A DNA stretch of 64,000 nucleotides from Isoetes taiwanensis (lineage: Eukaryota; Streptophyta; Lycopodiopsida; Isoetales; Isoetaceae): the NCBI GenBank assembly GCA_021234155.1, contig JAJEKV010000110.1, forward strand, positions 688,187-752,186, given 5' to 3'. The notes under the pieces were generated by a model. The model had not been told where the DNA came from. It ran no database searches and saw only the letters and a program-made list of their open reading frames with translations. The position numbers and the translations under genes were made by a program. Positions 1-11,742 of this stretch are shown here, piece by piece. Position 1 is the first letter of the stretch, and each line of letters opens with the position of its first letter.

Positions 1-2819
1 TCAGAATGCCGGATTCTATATTTTTGTTCTTCAAAAAGTACTAAATTGGTTGTTCAATTGATAGAGCACTTTTTTAGTCAATATTTAGAATAGAAGGCTA
101 TGCAATGTTCAAATGTTTTTCATGTAGCAATTAGCACATCAGACTGAAACTAAGAATGGAACAGTTGATCTAACATGCAGTAATAGAATATAACAACACC
201 AGAGTGCAAAAACTGAAGAGGATAAATAATACACAAATTTAGACGGGTCTTCAATAGATAGAAATCTTACGAAGCCAGAAAAGGAATAAGAGCTTCAATA
301 AGATTTAATAGGAAGATTCAATCATGGCAAGACATTGCCAATCTTCAATTAAATATAAGAGTATCATAGGGATCACTATAAGCAATTTGAAAGGAGAAAG
401 ATGTGCATGAAACGTCCTATGATGCTAGTTGTGCAAACCCTTATATTTACCTCCAAAGATAGAAGATGGCACACGCAAACCAAGAAATAATTGAAAGCTT
501 CGTAAGTCTTTTTCCTCCAAATTACAGTGCGCTTCAACTATTCGTTTCTGTCTCTCATTTGACTGCAACATACATTGGAAGACAACATGGTATGTTTTAA
601 TCAACAGCAACATGTATAAATATCAGAATGAGGTTAAGCACTATGCCCTCATGAGTTTTTCTCAAATAAACACATGCAGAGAAAGATAGCCACACACATC
701 AAAATGAAATAGAACAATAACATTCAGATTGTATTGAATAGACACTTAGTGTTTAGACCGTTGAAGAGTGAACTTCTAAGTGAATTCCAATCTTTCTAAC
801 TAAGATAGACTCAAATTACATAGGGAGACAAAATTATTACCTAATATTGGACACCTGCTCCAATGCATGCAATAGAACGTCAAAGCAAGTGATATTCCTG
901 GTATCACATAAAGCATGAAAGGAAAAGAAACATGATCAAGCATTCCAAGTTATCCATACTCATGCAGGACTACAACTCCAAATTCGTTACTTAGAAACTA
1001 AAGCAGACGTCATCTGATTGGTGAAAGATTTAGAGCTTTGCTTCTTAATATAGATTAGAAGAATAGTATAGCTTGAACTCAATAATATCCTTTACAGTAA
1101 ATCTAGAATAGAATAGAAATAGAATAGAAGTAGGCAATCATACTACAGTCTAAACTCAATGCTTTGTACCTTCATTGTAACCATTCAATGTTGAAGCATT
1201 GCTGTTATGATCGCAATAATGCATTTTATTCACTACAATAAGGAAATATTATTTGCAAAAGGAAATGAGGTCAATGAGAGATGTCAAGTGTGCAGTTTGT
1301 TGCAGGAATCTATAGAACATGTATTTTATCTGCCCAAGTTTAGGTCTACACGTCTATTTTTTAAAAGCAGAGTGATAAGTACATGTAAAATTGAAACCTT
1401 TCCCACTCCAGATTTTATGCGATCATAAACAGGTGCTTCACATTACATAATCTTAACAACACAATAAAAAAACATGCCTCGCTCTAGGAATCTCCAGCAA
1501 ATCTATTTGGTCTGACTAAGCTTACGCTGCACTCACTAAGCCTCTATTTTTTATAAATGTAAAGTGATAAGTACATGTAAGATTAAAACCAATACCTAGT
1601 CTGCTCCAGATTTTGACGTGATCATGAAGAGTCCTAGTTTTACACTATGCCGCCTTAACAACACAAAGGAGCCCTGTTAATGCTTGCAAAATAAGTTGCG
1701 CAGATTGTATTCTAAAATTTCAAAAAGAAGAAATACAACCCTTTGCTGTTTTGCTTCCAAAGCTTTGCCACCCGCAATGGTAAAATTGTGTAAGATCCAA
1801 ATTTCCCACAACAATCTGCTTGCTTGATAGAAATGCTGATAATATAAGCCCCAATCCATATTCCAAGGTTATGAAATGAAGCAAGGCAGGAGCAGGAAAT
1901 CATGGACGTTTTTGTAACCTGCATTTTGGCCAAGAAAAACATGATCAAGTCATCATAAACAAAACGTAGAAATACTTAACTGCAAGGGAAAAGTATTTTG
2001 AAAGGTAAAAAAGAAAAAGCAAAGGAGGCTCAAAATTGCCACCCAGATCCTCCTGTATGCAAAATTGTACGAACCAGAGGGATGAGAAGATTATCCAGGA
2101 ATCTTGGCATGCAAGTCGACATGCTGAAAGAAAAAAATTGCCCAAAGATAGAAACTCTTTCGGTGCGCATGCTGCCAAAAAAAATTCCTTATCCCTTTCA
2201 GAACGTCTGCAAACTTCTTCAATTCTGGTAGCCTCAAACAATAAAGCTGTACCTCAAAGGGCTAATTTTATGGGGATCTATATTCTGCCCTCGAATACCC
2301 ATACCCAGCGTAGCCATATTAGGTCTTTCGTCCATGCTAGAAAGCAGAAAATTGGACTAATCAAAAGTCTATTTAGCAAGCTTGGTGATGTGATCCGAAT
2401 TCTGCCTCTGATTGTGGAATGACTTTTGGCCTATAATCGTAGCATAAGCATGTCAAAAATTGAATGGGGACAAATTGATTGGAAAGAGCAATATTAAAAT
2501 GAAATCTCGATTTTTGGCAAATCGGATTTTATTTCCGGCAACAAAAAGCCCCACAACCATAGAAAAATCTGCTAAAAAAAATCCAAAAACGTTTTTCTCC
2601 AGACCGGAAACTTTCAAATTAACAAGATTGATATACTTGTAACAAAAGCCTAAAAGAAGAAGAAAAAATAAGACTAAAAAGGCTTCTAACGACCATAAGC
2701 AATGTGAAACGCATTAATTGGCACAAGAGGAAGAGTACGTTCAACTTCTCTTTGTTGATGAAGAACCCTGTGTGCTTTGTCTTGGATTTGTCAACAGAAT
2801 ATTATTTATTTTGCAGACA

Positions 2820-3160
2820 AAGACGAAGAAGTTGGTTAAGCCACTGACATAAAGATATCACCTTCTGGAACATCTTCAGCAAGTAGGTTACAATGCATGT
2901 TGCTTGGCTTAGGTCAACATAAGTTCCGCATCTAATCGTAAAAATGTATCCTCACGTAACGCCCGTTGATGATGCCGCTTGACAAAGATCATCCAACCAT
3001 CCCATCAGCCTAAAGATGTTAATCGACAGCCTATAGTGCTCTAATGTTGGTGGTGATCCCATAGCCTTGACTGATAGAAGAAAAGACATGGCAGCAAGAT
3101 CCTCATGACATGTAAAAAGGATGCTACCCAAAGTAACGTTATCAATAGACAATCTTTTTT
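2820..3160 (-). pseudogene. PPR protein fragment (PLS/E-type), decayed, copy A
   Basis: On the minus strand the frame at 2952-3152 reads as a PPR repeat of the plant PLS class. It contains DNVTLGSILFTC followed by SPPTLEHY and MGWLDD, which correspond to the usual pattern of 'VTF..LLSAC', 'P..EHY' and 'GRAG.LDEA' that precedes the E motif. Farther along, in another frame, CGTYVDLS resembles the 'GTYVLLSN' of the E motif. PPR proteins bind organelle RNA, but this piece has no start, no upstream repeats and several shifts, so it is a relic. The same fragment is at 58219-58570. Confidence 0.6.
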
Positions 3161-4059
3161 ATTGCATTTGCTGGCAATATACCCATTATTTTACTTTGCC
3201 ATATTGCCCTTGTATACAACGAAGAAAATCTTATTCTCTAGCATGTCAGTAAGTCAGTAAGGATTAGAATTTTTATCTTTGACCCCAAAACTAATATGCT
3301 GGAATACGTGGCATATTGTGGCAAAGGCACTTGACAAAAATCTATGCCTGCACAAAATTGGGCCTTGACATGCTATTGTCTCAGGCTTATATGTAATAAG
3401 AGAACCGCTCACCAAAACTATAACTTCATGAATTTCTAATAAAACAAAATATAAGAAAAACGTAAGCATGCAAAAATAGAAGAATTGTAGCATGTTAAAT
3501 ATGGTTTCTAAGCTCATGCGCAAGCGGATGAAGAAAAACCTTACCTTCATCCCCAAGACGATAAGGTATGCTTGTTTGTTTTTATCATTGATATGATTGA
3601 GGTTAAGCTCAAAATCTAACACTTCCTATAGGACTTTACATTGTCGAGCACTGGAAGTCAACGTGGTGCAGTAATGCAAATCCCATTCCGATGGAATCTA
3701 GTTATGTCAGAAACGTGGTGAGGCTACTCACAGTTCAATGACTGCCTGTGGTATTAAGACACGCCTCCTCGATGCCCTAAAAGTGTTTCAATCTACCTCT
3801 GCCAGAAGATAGAATGCAAAAACTCTTCACCAAACCAGATCATTAGAAAACCATTTTAATTTTTCCATGTTTATTTCAAACATATCTTCTAGAATAAATT
3901 TTCCTGGTATATTAGGCAGCCCAGGATCAAACCCTGAAAATCATTTTGTCAAACTTTGTATCTGAATGATCTGCTGCAGTTGAAATCCGTGCGAATAGAA
4001 GCACCTAACATGGTGGTCAATCCAGAGCTTTTGGTAGACTTGACCTCGTCGAAATCAAA

Positions 4060-4400
4060 TGGGTTGCTTCCGCCGGCCGCCTTACGCCATTACACTTTTG
4101 GCTGCCTCCTCTTAAGCAAAAAACGTGGTTCCCATGGCTACAAAGGATGCAGATGCATGCGCCGTGGAGAAGGAAGTCGGCTGCATCTAACAAGTGGGAA
4201 AGAAATTGCTGGATTTTTAGAATTTCCAGAACCGTTGATGCCGAAAATAAAAGATCCAATGGACATGAATTGTTTTAGCTTACGTGGCACGACACGTGGC
4301 ATATCTAGAATTGCAGGAAATCGGGCAGCTCGGGTTAGGCAACCCTGCTAAAAACTAGCAGAATTGCAGGGTTGGGGTGAAGGTTAGGGCGGGGATAGAG
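4060..4400. repeat. ACGTGGC-bearing dispersed repeat, member S1 (copy A)
   Basis: Member of a short dispersed family also found at 7870-8075 and at 21059-21310 plus 32277-32400. The shared core is a pair of ACGTGGC motifs (4282-4300, with GACACGTGGCATA), then a GGGCAGCTCGG block and GGTTAGGCAACCCTGCTAA. In this member CAACCCTGC (4340-4348) and GCAGGGTTG (4366-4374) form a 9-bp inverted repeat. ACGTGGC is the known ABRE/G-box core bound by plant bZIP proteins; whether it works here is inference. Confidence 0.6.
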
Positions 4401-4578
4401 AAGTTACTTTGGCTAAGCTTATTTTTAAATGCAACGTGGTACGGAGCAACGATTTAAGTTTTGTTGATTCTTTGTATTTATCTTTTCATGGGCGGTCCTA
4501 TAGAGGGTTTTATAGCCACCACAATAGTACCTTTGTTGACAAATCAGGTGTTGATAGATAATAATTGATTTCGTGTTG

Positions 4579-4593
4579 TAGATAGATAGATAG
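4579..4593 (+). repeat. (GATA)n microsatellite
   Basis: Three and a half GATA units. The same tract lies in copy B at about 59999-60012 with the same length, so it is not a useful length polymorphism between the copies. Confidence 0.8.
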
Positions 4594-5245
4594 TATAAGA
4601 TCGGGGATGTGCAATTTTACTTGTAAAATATGCAATTGATGTCCCTTGTTTCCTTTGATATGTGCAATCATATCAACCTAGAAATAAATACCATCTCTTC
4701 AATCTAAAGTGTCGTGCTACTTTGCTCGATCAACATATTCTGACGGTACTCATCATAAGACGAGGCTCTGCGGTAATATTCTTATTGTTATTTGGTTAAC
4801 CGTTTCCAAGAGCACTTGCATACCATAAAGGTTTTTATCACTCAAAAGTTATAACATTGAATGGCGACTGTCATTCTCAAAGGACTTGCAGCAAAGAGCA
4901 CCCTTTAATTCAGGCCTACAAAGATTTGTTACATGTAATATATTTACTTTTACAAGAAACTATGACAACCAGATATTGAAAATGAACCAAATGTCTTGTA
5001 TATGTTATTAAAATGGCTTGTCTTTAGGCTTGCAGCATTGCTCATGCTTCAGGGCATATCCAAACGGAGAAAGTCACATCCCCAGCGTACATTATTCAGT
5101 TACAAGCATAATAGAAAATCACATATGAATATGATAAAATGAAGTCTCTAGATGTTTATGATTGTCATGCAAAATACTACTGTGCTGCCCTCTTATGAAA
5201 AAGAAACGACTATGTCGTGTGCTCCTTAGCATTACCCAAGAAAGC

Positions 5246-5431
5246 TCAATAGTTTTTGTCACATTCTGGGATATGTTCAACTAGGCCAATTTTCAATAAG
5301 TAACTGTCAGAAGAGAGAAGTATTTCTGTTGTGCATACATAAATCCAACCTGGCCAGGTTTGACAAGCTTTGTAACCATATTCCTCTTTAATTTGCTCTA
5401 TGCCTGCAAACAAAATATCAATCCAAGCCAA
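5246..5431 (-). CDS. Unrecognised short reading frame, possible terminal exon, copy A
   Basis: A 61-residue minus-strand frame that I do not recognise. It is identical in both long-repeat copies, in a stretch with almost no copy differences. On the minus strand TTTGTTTGCAG lies 14 codons into the frame and would be a good splice acceptor. A spliced exon would then begin at IEQIKEEYGYKACQ and end at the stop after CDKNY, giving a 3'-terminal exon of about 48 residues with several cysteines and tryptophans. No neighbouring exon was found, so it could be a chance frame or an isolated gene fragment. Confidence 0.25.
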   Translation of the reverse strand: MAWIDILFAGIEQIKEEYGYKACQTWPGWIYVCTTEILLSSDSYLLKIGLVEHIPECDKNY

Positions 5432-5899
5432 GCTTGATTTCTTTATTTTTATTGGGTCTTCTTCTCAAGCTTGTGCTGCTTTTTTGCAAACCTAGTACAA
5501 TATGACAATTAAAAAGTTATGATCCGAAAGTAAACTTACCCAACAACAAAGACGTGGTGTCGTGTGTATTATTTACCATGTATAGATCATGTTTCGAAAA
5601 TCTAACAAGGGCTACAACAGAATAGATTTGACAAACTTCTTTCATGTGCCTTCAAAGACCTATGGCCCTTTTTCTTCAAATGCATCATAATCACCATAAA
5701 ATGAAGCCAATTGTTGGTTATATAGGGCAAAGATATCTCAGAACCATCTCAAGCAACAACATAGTTAACACCCAACCCAACTAACCATATCCAATATTAT
5801 ATTAGCAAATTATATTGTGTTTAGTTACCAATAGAGTCCGTAAATACATTCTACAAGACTAGATTTTGTCAGGATTCAATCTTGTGACCATCGTCCGCA

Positions 5900-7600
5900 T
5901 TAAATTGTAAGAGAACTTTGCATTTGAAGATAACCCAAGTGAAGAAGCAATTCAACATAATGAAGTGTATAATCGAACAGGTGGGAAGATGTATTAGGGA
6001 CTACATATGATTTTATGGATTCGCCTAAGTCATGCCGAAAGTCTTGTTTCCTCAAAAGAATATGCATCACAAAAAGTAAGATGAGAATAGTCAATAATAG
6101 AAAATGATATACAAGAGGGAGCAGAGAAGGCGACAAGTCTTCACCCAATGAACTAAAATTGCTATTGAATGAGAAGACCTACAAAATTAGTGACCACTCG
6201 GGCTTTTTAGAACCGGATCTTATATACAAAGGAGCCATGCCGCATTATTAGTATCCTTCACCTCCAAATTTTCCAAATAAGCAAGGACCCAAAATGCATT
6301 GTAATTTCTAAGCCTAGGAAAGGAATAGACCTTTATAAATCCATCACTCATCTGGACATCTATATTCAAAGAAATCTTACATGAGTATACTACATACTTT
6401 TAGAACCACCATACAAGCCGGTGCACCCTCTTCCCCGACAGCCATCGCTAAATGTACTTTTATTTTTGCCAAAACAATATGAGACATGCCCATAAGGTAG
6501 GCACACACCCAAACAAATAGACATATTGAAAAATGGGACCTCTTGTCAAATGCTTTACTATATCCCACATATGTCTCTGTTCTTTTATCTTGTCTTCATA
6601 TGTACAGGTTATTTTCTAGTGAAAGGCTACAAAGAACTTACCCGCAATAAAAATGGAGTGTAATTCAAGTCTAAGTCCACACGCTTTTCTGTCTTCATTA
6701 GATAGGTCATTATTTGGTACAAATTGTCTGTTTACGTAAATAACAAAATATATTGATCGTAAAAGCCACTTAACAATGATGATGCACTCTCCAGAAGTAG
6801 TATCCAGAGCCATCCTGCTCCACATAGGACAAAAAGGTTTGATCTATAATTGCATAGCAACAGAAGAACCTTGATAACAAATCGCGGAACTTGCAGCCAT
6901 GTTGAATTTGCAAGTTTTACCGTGATTTAAAAATAAAAAGAGCTAACACTACAAGCTTAGAGTTAGACCATCAAGCCTACATGATGAGCAAATTTTTTTA
7001 ACAAGCGGAGCATAAAGATCATAGCTATCCAAATGGCACGATAAATAATTGCAAAATATTTCACAACATCCTCTAACCACCGTGCATTATATGAAGGCAA
7101 TAGAGGTCAACAACAACATGGAGGCTAGCTTCCGCCATACATCTTACAAGGACAATAATATCATTGATGCAAAAGTGTCCAAACATGCATGGTTTAGTCG
7201 AATACATACCTTTATTCCTTGGTAAGACTCGCGATATGTTCCTTGTTGTGGTTTAAATCAAGACAATATAATCATTGCACCCAAAGAAAGAGATGGCCAA
7301 TGCGTTGAACCACTTCTATTTAATCTAGAAATAAACAGGCCCTTCATAACTTCCATAGGATTTGGCTTAGGATATCCTAGCTCAACACGGAAGGAGGTGG
7401 CTATGATGAACACAAGACCTCCTATGATAAATAAAGTCTAGCTTTTGAACTTGCAGATCTATTGGCATCGCGACCTATTAGAAATCAGAATCGGGTGACC
7501 TTAATTGAAGCCACTCCATAACCGAAAAGATCCCGCCACACCGACGTAATGTTCTTTTAGCAATGTTCCAAAGTAAGAAAAGGAAGAAATGGAAATAAAA
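5900..7600. other. Non-coding part of the long repeat
   Basis: AT-rich sequence with short unrelated frames on both strands and no domain that I recognise. The equivalent in copy B is about 61325-63030. It could be intronic or intergenic. Confidence 0.4.
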
Positions 7601-7869
7601 AACTCGAAGGATTGGGTTTCAAATCTCTGATCAAGAGCAGTAAGCAAAAACATGAAAAATCTAGGTCAAAGGATGGCTATGGCGAGGCTATGGAGCGGAT
7701 TGGGTTGGTGGAGCAGAATGAACTCAGTGGAGTGGATTATGGTTACATTCCTTCTTCAGTGGAGCGGATTGGGTTTCATGGCAGCAACTTCCACAAAGGA
7801 ACAGCATCCGTAACACCTGGCCACGCATCAGCACTTGCCCTAAACCAAGCAGAAGAAAAGAAAGAAAAA

Positions 7870-8075
7870 AAGTTGGCTATGGCCACCACGAAAGCTTGGT
7901 AGATCTCCGGCAGGCAAATACTTGCTTTTCTAATTTCCATGACCCTACGATCAGAAAAATAAAGAATCGGACGGCTAAAAAAGAAAACAGCTGACGTGGC
8001 AAGACACGTGGCATAGCTCAGAAAGTGGGCAGGGGGGTTAAGGCAACCCTGCTAAAAAAAATGCCCTGTAATTTT
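7870..8075 (+). promoter_or_regulatory. ACGTGGC-bearing repeat S2, upstream of the kinase gene (copy A)
   Basis: This segment starts with CTATGGCCACCACGAAAGC and TTGGTAGATCT, continues with CTTTTCTAATTTCC, and carries GACGTGGCAAGACACGTGGC at 7993-8012 followed by GGTTAAGGCAACCCTGCTAA. The same order occurs in the other family members. It lies about 600 bp upstream of the ATG at 8611, so its two ACGTGGC motifs would sit in the promoter. ACGTGGC is the established ABRE/G-box core; any stress or abscisic-acid response is inference. The copy B equivalent is at 63305-63490. Confidence 0.55.
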
Positions 8076-8114
8076 TTTGCGGGCTATAACATGCCCGTGG
8101 TTATAACATGACGG

Positions 8115-8610
8115 CATCCGATATATACTGCGCTCGACGATGACACTGAAAAACGGATAGTTTGGAAGTAGGTTCGCACTTTCTGGCTATGGCAGCGCCG
8201 TGGGCAGCCATGAAGTTGTCCCATTTGCTCTTTATAAATTGTTTATTTATGCACGCCCCAGTTTCCCCAACTCTCCCTTCCACAGATTGACCCAGGTATA
8301 ATTTCGTTACTGTTTTTCTTCTGCTCAAGTTCTCGTGACAGTCTTGTAGACCTGAAGCATTTCAAAATTCAACCTAGGTATTATGTTGCTGAGGGCCAAT
8401 TTTGAGTATTTAGTACTGTTGAGCTGGTTTTGTGATGTAGAAGATAAGGTATTTGAAGATGCGTGGTAGGCTTCATAGCATTGTTTTGAAAATATGCCGC
8501 GGGCATAATATTTCGTGTCTTTGCAGGAAGCCAGCCAAGCCAGCCCATGATACCGTTTTGAACTGGGAAGCAAAGTAATATTCTTTATGCCTGCAGCTAA
8601 ATAGACGAAT
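8115..8610 (+). promoter_or_regulatory. Core promoter and 5' leader of the kinase gene (putative)
   Basis: A TATA-like ATATATAC lies at 8121. A good splice donor (CCCAG|GTATAA, cut before 8296) and acceptor (TTTGCAG, ending 8526) suggest a leader intron of about 230 bp. Two tiny upstream frames precede the main ATG: one at 8547-8561 (ATG ATA CCG TTT TGA) and one at 8588-8605 (ATG CCT GCA GCT AAA TAG). The same sequence up to the GGGAAGC is present in copy B. All of this is predicted from motifs only. Confidence 0.4.
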
Positions 8611-9287
8611 ATGCAAGGAGAGTTAAGTCAGATAGTTGATGAGGGTCGAAAATCAAAAGCAGACCAAGTAGTGACGTTCAACGGAACAAGTGATGATCAG
8701 TCACTGGACACAGAAGACGATGGTTTGGTGCCAGAGTCTGGGAAAGAAGCTTTTTGTAAACGTGGAACGGTTAAGAAAAGTGATGGAAGCTATGGTAAAA
8801 GTAATAATCAGTATGAAGAGGATAAACCATTTGCAGCAAAAGAAGTGAATTCTTCTCATATTGCGAATATGTCTCAAAGTGAACTCTCCATCGACATCTC
8901 AAGGAATGATGTGAATTTGGCTTTGTTGTTTGAAAAATCGAACTGTGCTGATGCATCAGACATCAAACAAGGTTATGTGTTTGACAATACCTTTTACGAT
9001 TGTACCACATACGATAAAGGCCTTCAAAAATTGAAGGTTTTGAAGATTTTCTCCAACAATGTAAAATATCTGCCAAAAGAAGTTGAAGAGCTGCAGGAGC
9101 TGGAACATTTACAAGTGAAAATGCATCCATCTGGGCTTGATAGCATCTTTCCTTTGGAAAAGTTAGCTGATCTCAAGTCCTTGGAACTACATCAGATCCT
9201 GCCAAAGCCTTCAGCTTCTATAATACCAACTAATATTTCTCAAATGCAATCTTTGACCCGCCTTGCTATTTGTCATTTTTCCATCTC
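8611..9287 (+). CDS. Kinase gene exon 1: N-terminus and first LRRs
   Basis: The ATG at 8611 opens a 225-codon frame that runs to a GTAAGT donor at 9288. Residues 1-136 are acidic and rich in Ser/Asp with no recognisable fold. LRRs begin near residue 137 (LKVLKIFSNNVKYLPKEV, then LEHLQVKM, LKSLELHQI and LTRLAICHFSIS). The last codon is split and continues into exon 2 as CLPPEIGSL, which confirms the junction. The longer upstream stretch has no in-frame start, and this is the first ATG of the long frame. Confidence 0.7.
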
Positions 9288-9452
9288 GTAAGTTAAAGTT
9301 TTCCCACGGTTAATCTTTATTCCCTTTTTTCCCATTTAGTTAAATGTTTAGAATCATTGACGAGTAACCTGTTTTTGAGATAGTAATAGTGCACATTTAT
9401 TAATGCTTTAATGGCCCGTTTAAATTGATTTTTGTTCCATAATGTTCAACAG

Positions 9453-9916
9453 GTGTCTACCACCTGAAATTGGGTCTCTGAGGTGTCTTTAAGAGTTGGA
9501 CTTATCATTTAACAAGTTGAAATTGCTCCCAAGTGAGATTGGTCTACTAAAGGCTCTGACAGTATTAAAAGTTGCAAGTAACAAACTAGTAAGGCTCCCC
9601 CAGCGAGCTCACAGATCTTCCAATTATACGGAGCATTGACATTTCTTACAATAAACTAACATCACTTCAGTCTCTTGGGATGCATTCAATGAAGACCCTT
9701 CTGAGCTAGATGCACGGGTATTGACATTCAGCCTCATCTTGAGCATATCCCTTTGCCCTTGCCTTTGACTGTTTATTTATGTTATTTTTTTCAGTGCAAT
9801 AAGTTGCAGCGAATTGAGAAGTGCCATTTTGGATTAAATGCAATTTTGAAGGGAATGAAAGCTTACTACACAATTTCATGGTACATAGTGATGTAAGGAG
9901 TGACTCTTTGCCATCA
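9453..9916 (+). CDS. Kinase gene exons 2-3: further LRRs, with a premature stop
   Basis: Exon 2 (9453-9717) continues the LRR array: CLPPEIGSLRCL, stop, ELDLSFNKLKLLPSEIGLL, LTVLKVASNKLVRLP. The stop TAA (9490-9492) sits exactly where the repeat has Gln, so CAA to TAA is the simplest change. An extra C in a C-run near 9600 and a missing base near 9702 shift the frame out and back; the shifted part reads IRSIDISYNKLTSLQSLG. Exon 3 (9795-9916) starts NKLQRI and, after a shift, reads WIKCNFEGNESLLHN, the conserved end of the LRR domain in this family. Confidence 0.65.
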
Positions 9917-9970
9917 GTAAGATAGATGGTACCAAAAGACTTCTAAGATCATGCTTTGTGTCCCTTGTAG

Positions 9971-10646
9971 GACTATCAAATTCAAATGCAACCATAGTTT
10001 CTAGAAAGATTTACAGTTCTTCAATATCTAGTAAAGGAGCCAAGTTCACGGATTCACAATATAGACACGCCAAGACAGACTTATTAGAAGCAGATACTAT
10101 AAAGTTGTAACTGGTCCTAAGTTGGGAGTTATTAGTAGCAATGAGCAAGATCTGGAGAGCTGTGCTGAAGATTTGGAAGAATGCAGAAGTAAAAAAAGTT
10201 GATGAACCTATTGGTGATGAAGAGGATCAGGATACAAACTGATAGTGATGATAACAATAACACTACAAACTTGGATCTTCCCGCACTTGAACAAAAATCT
10301 GCAGACAGCCCTAGTAACGTCTAATTTTGAAGAGCACAGAGATTCTACTATTTCTGTGGCAGAGAGATTCCCCTTTTCGAAGATGCGGGCCATGTTTGTT
10401 TCAAGTAAAACGTCCAGGGAATGCTCTGAGAATGGGGAAAGTGATAGCCTTATAAAAAAAGAGGAGGCTTGTGAGTGTTTCTTCTAAGCTTTCATACAAG
10501 TACTTTGAAAAATCGTTTTGTGGGTTTGATGAATATATGCATGATGGATTTTACGATGTTGGAAGAGGTCATCCATTTCTGCCACTGGATGAACTTGAAG
10601 AGGAAGGGTTACGCTTGGCACCAGGGGAAGTTATTCTTGTTGACAG
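9971..10646 (+). CDS. Kinase gene: linker exon(s) with the conserved DGFYD module
   Basis: After an acceptor at 9970 the frame reads GLSNSNATIVSRKIYSSSIS, then a charged Ser/Asp-rich linker that is poorly conserved in such proteins. The reading shifts near 10315 and again near 10470. The end reads YFEKSFCGFDEYMHDGFYD, then VGRGHPFLPLDELEEEGL and EVILVDR, a plant-specific block that precedes the EDR1 domain. It stops at the donor at 10647. There may be further small introns here that I cannot place. Confidence 0.55.
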
Positions 10647-10735
10647 GTGAGGAGGATGGTATGTTCATCAGCATCTTAACGGTCATCTAGTTCAATTTAA
10701 ATTGGAATACCCTAACCTTTTTGAGAAATGAACAG

Positions 10736-11410
10736 GTCTAAAGATGATAATCTGATGTGACAGTGTCTTTGGCAAAACAGTTTCTAGCATCACTTGGTAC
10801 ACATATGGACGATTGTCATAGAGCTTGTAATTGCTTTTTCGTGTCTAACCACTTTGGTGGTAGCGATTCTTTATGGAATATGAAACAGGTGAGAAGAACT
10901 GCTCATGGTGGCAGCTCAATTGCTCTTACAGACATGTTCCTGTCTAGATAGGACTTGGAATATGGCAAATGGAGCTTATAATGTTACTTCAAATTCCTTG
11001 GAGACTTCTTCTCACACTCTGGTCAGTTTGTCAAACATGGATATATACAATGCAAAGCAAAGACAAAGGTCAAATATAGTGCCACTGCCACTTGGTGCAT
11101 TACAGTTTGGTGTTTGTAGAGACAGAGCCTTATTTTTCAAGGTAAAACGTTTACAATCAGGTTATTGGTAGAATCTCTTGGTTGCTTGCTAACCTTGTTG
11201 CTTACTGACCTTGTCTTGCTTAATTCTAGTATTTATGTGCAGAATCAATCCTCCTGTACGTTGCGCAGTTGTTCGTGGGTACTTGGACTATACATCACAT
11301 GCATGGAATATCGTTATCGTTAAGAAAAATAGTCTTGATGTCTGCATGCTGGTGGATGCATGCCATCCTTTCGATATACGGCCTGAGGATGATCCAGAGT
11401 ATTTTTGCCG
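10736..11410 (+). CDS. Kinase gene: EDR1 (CTR1/EDR1 N-terminal) domain exons
   Basis: The part from 10736 reads VTVSLAKQFLASLG and then VSNHFGGSDSLW. It continues to LPLGALQFGVCRDRALFFK at the donor 11142. The next exon (11230-11410) gives INPPVRCAVVRGYLDYTSHA, then WNIVIVKK and VDACHPFDIRPEDDPEYFCR. Cys in GVCR, His in SHAWN and Asp in VDACHP are the three positions that give this domain its transglutaminase-like look. In the known family (EDR1, CTR1) the domain precedes a Raf-like kinase. One base seems to be missing at YLC-RINPP (a CAG site). Confidence 0.7.
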
Positions 11411-11742
11411 GTATGTTCTAATTTCAATATATTGCTTATTGTCTGACATTTAAATTTCATCAATTTCCTCTAGTATAAAGTTGTTGCAAAAGTGGACCTT
11501 TAATTGACTGGATAGGACGAACTGAAAGCTTCTTTGTGATATTAGATTTGGAGCCAAATGATGATCCAACCTGAAAGTTGGGACTTGTGAGTTTTTGTCT
11601 GCCTTCTGGCTTCCATTGATTTTGTCCAAAAACTTTGGCTTGAGGTGGGATTAGCTTCCTTCTCCCTGGCTGTACCAAATAACTATGCATGTAGGCAGCA
11701 TTATTTACCAGGGCATGTCTTCTTACTGCTATGAAGCTGCAG

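Larger units (their letters stand above)
1..8580. repeat. Long direct repeat, copy A
   Basis: This block matches 55423-64000 from end to end in the same order. Anchor points give an offset of 55422 at the left, 55419 near 3091, 55430 near 7991 and 55429 near 8561, so there is no large insertion or deletion between copies. Stretches such as about 4430-4700 and 4890-5500 are almost identical, while others carry clustered small differences, many at CAG/CTG. The left edge lies outside the window, since homology is already present at base 1. Apart from the features listed separately, the block is AT-rich non-coding DNA. It could be a real tandem duplication or two haplotypes placed side by side. 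Confidence 0.95.

Noticed and set aside
7612-7902. 96-codon frame upstream of the kinase as its true N-terminus.
   Set aside because: It overlaps the repeat S2, carries internal repeated phrases, and in copy B the equivalent frame is different and does not lead into the kinase gene.
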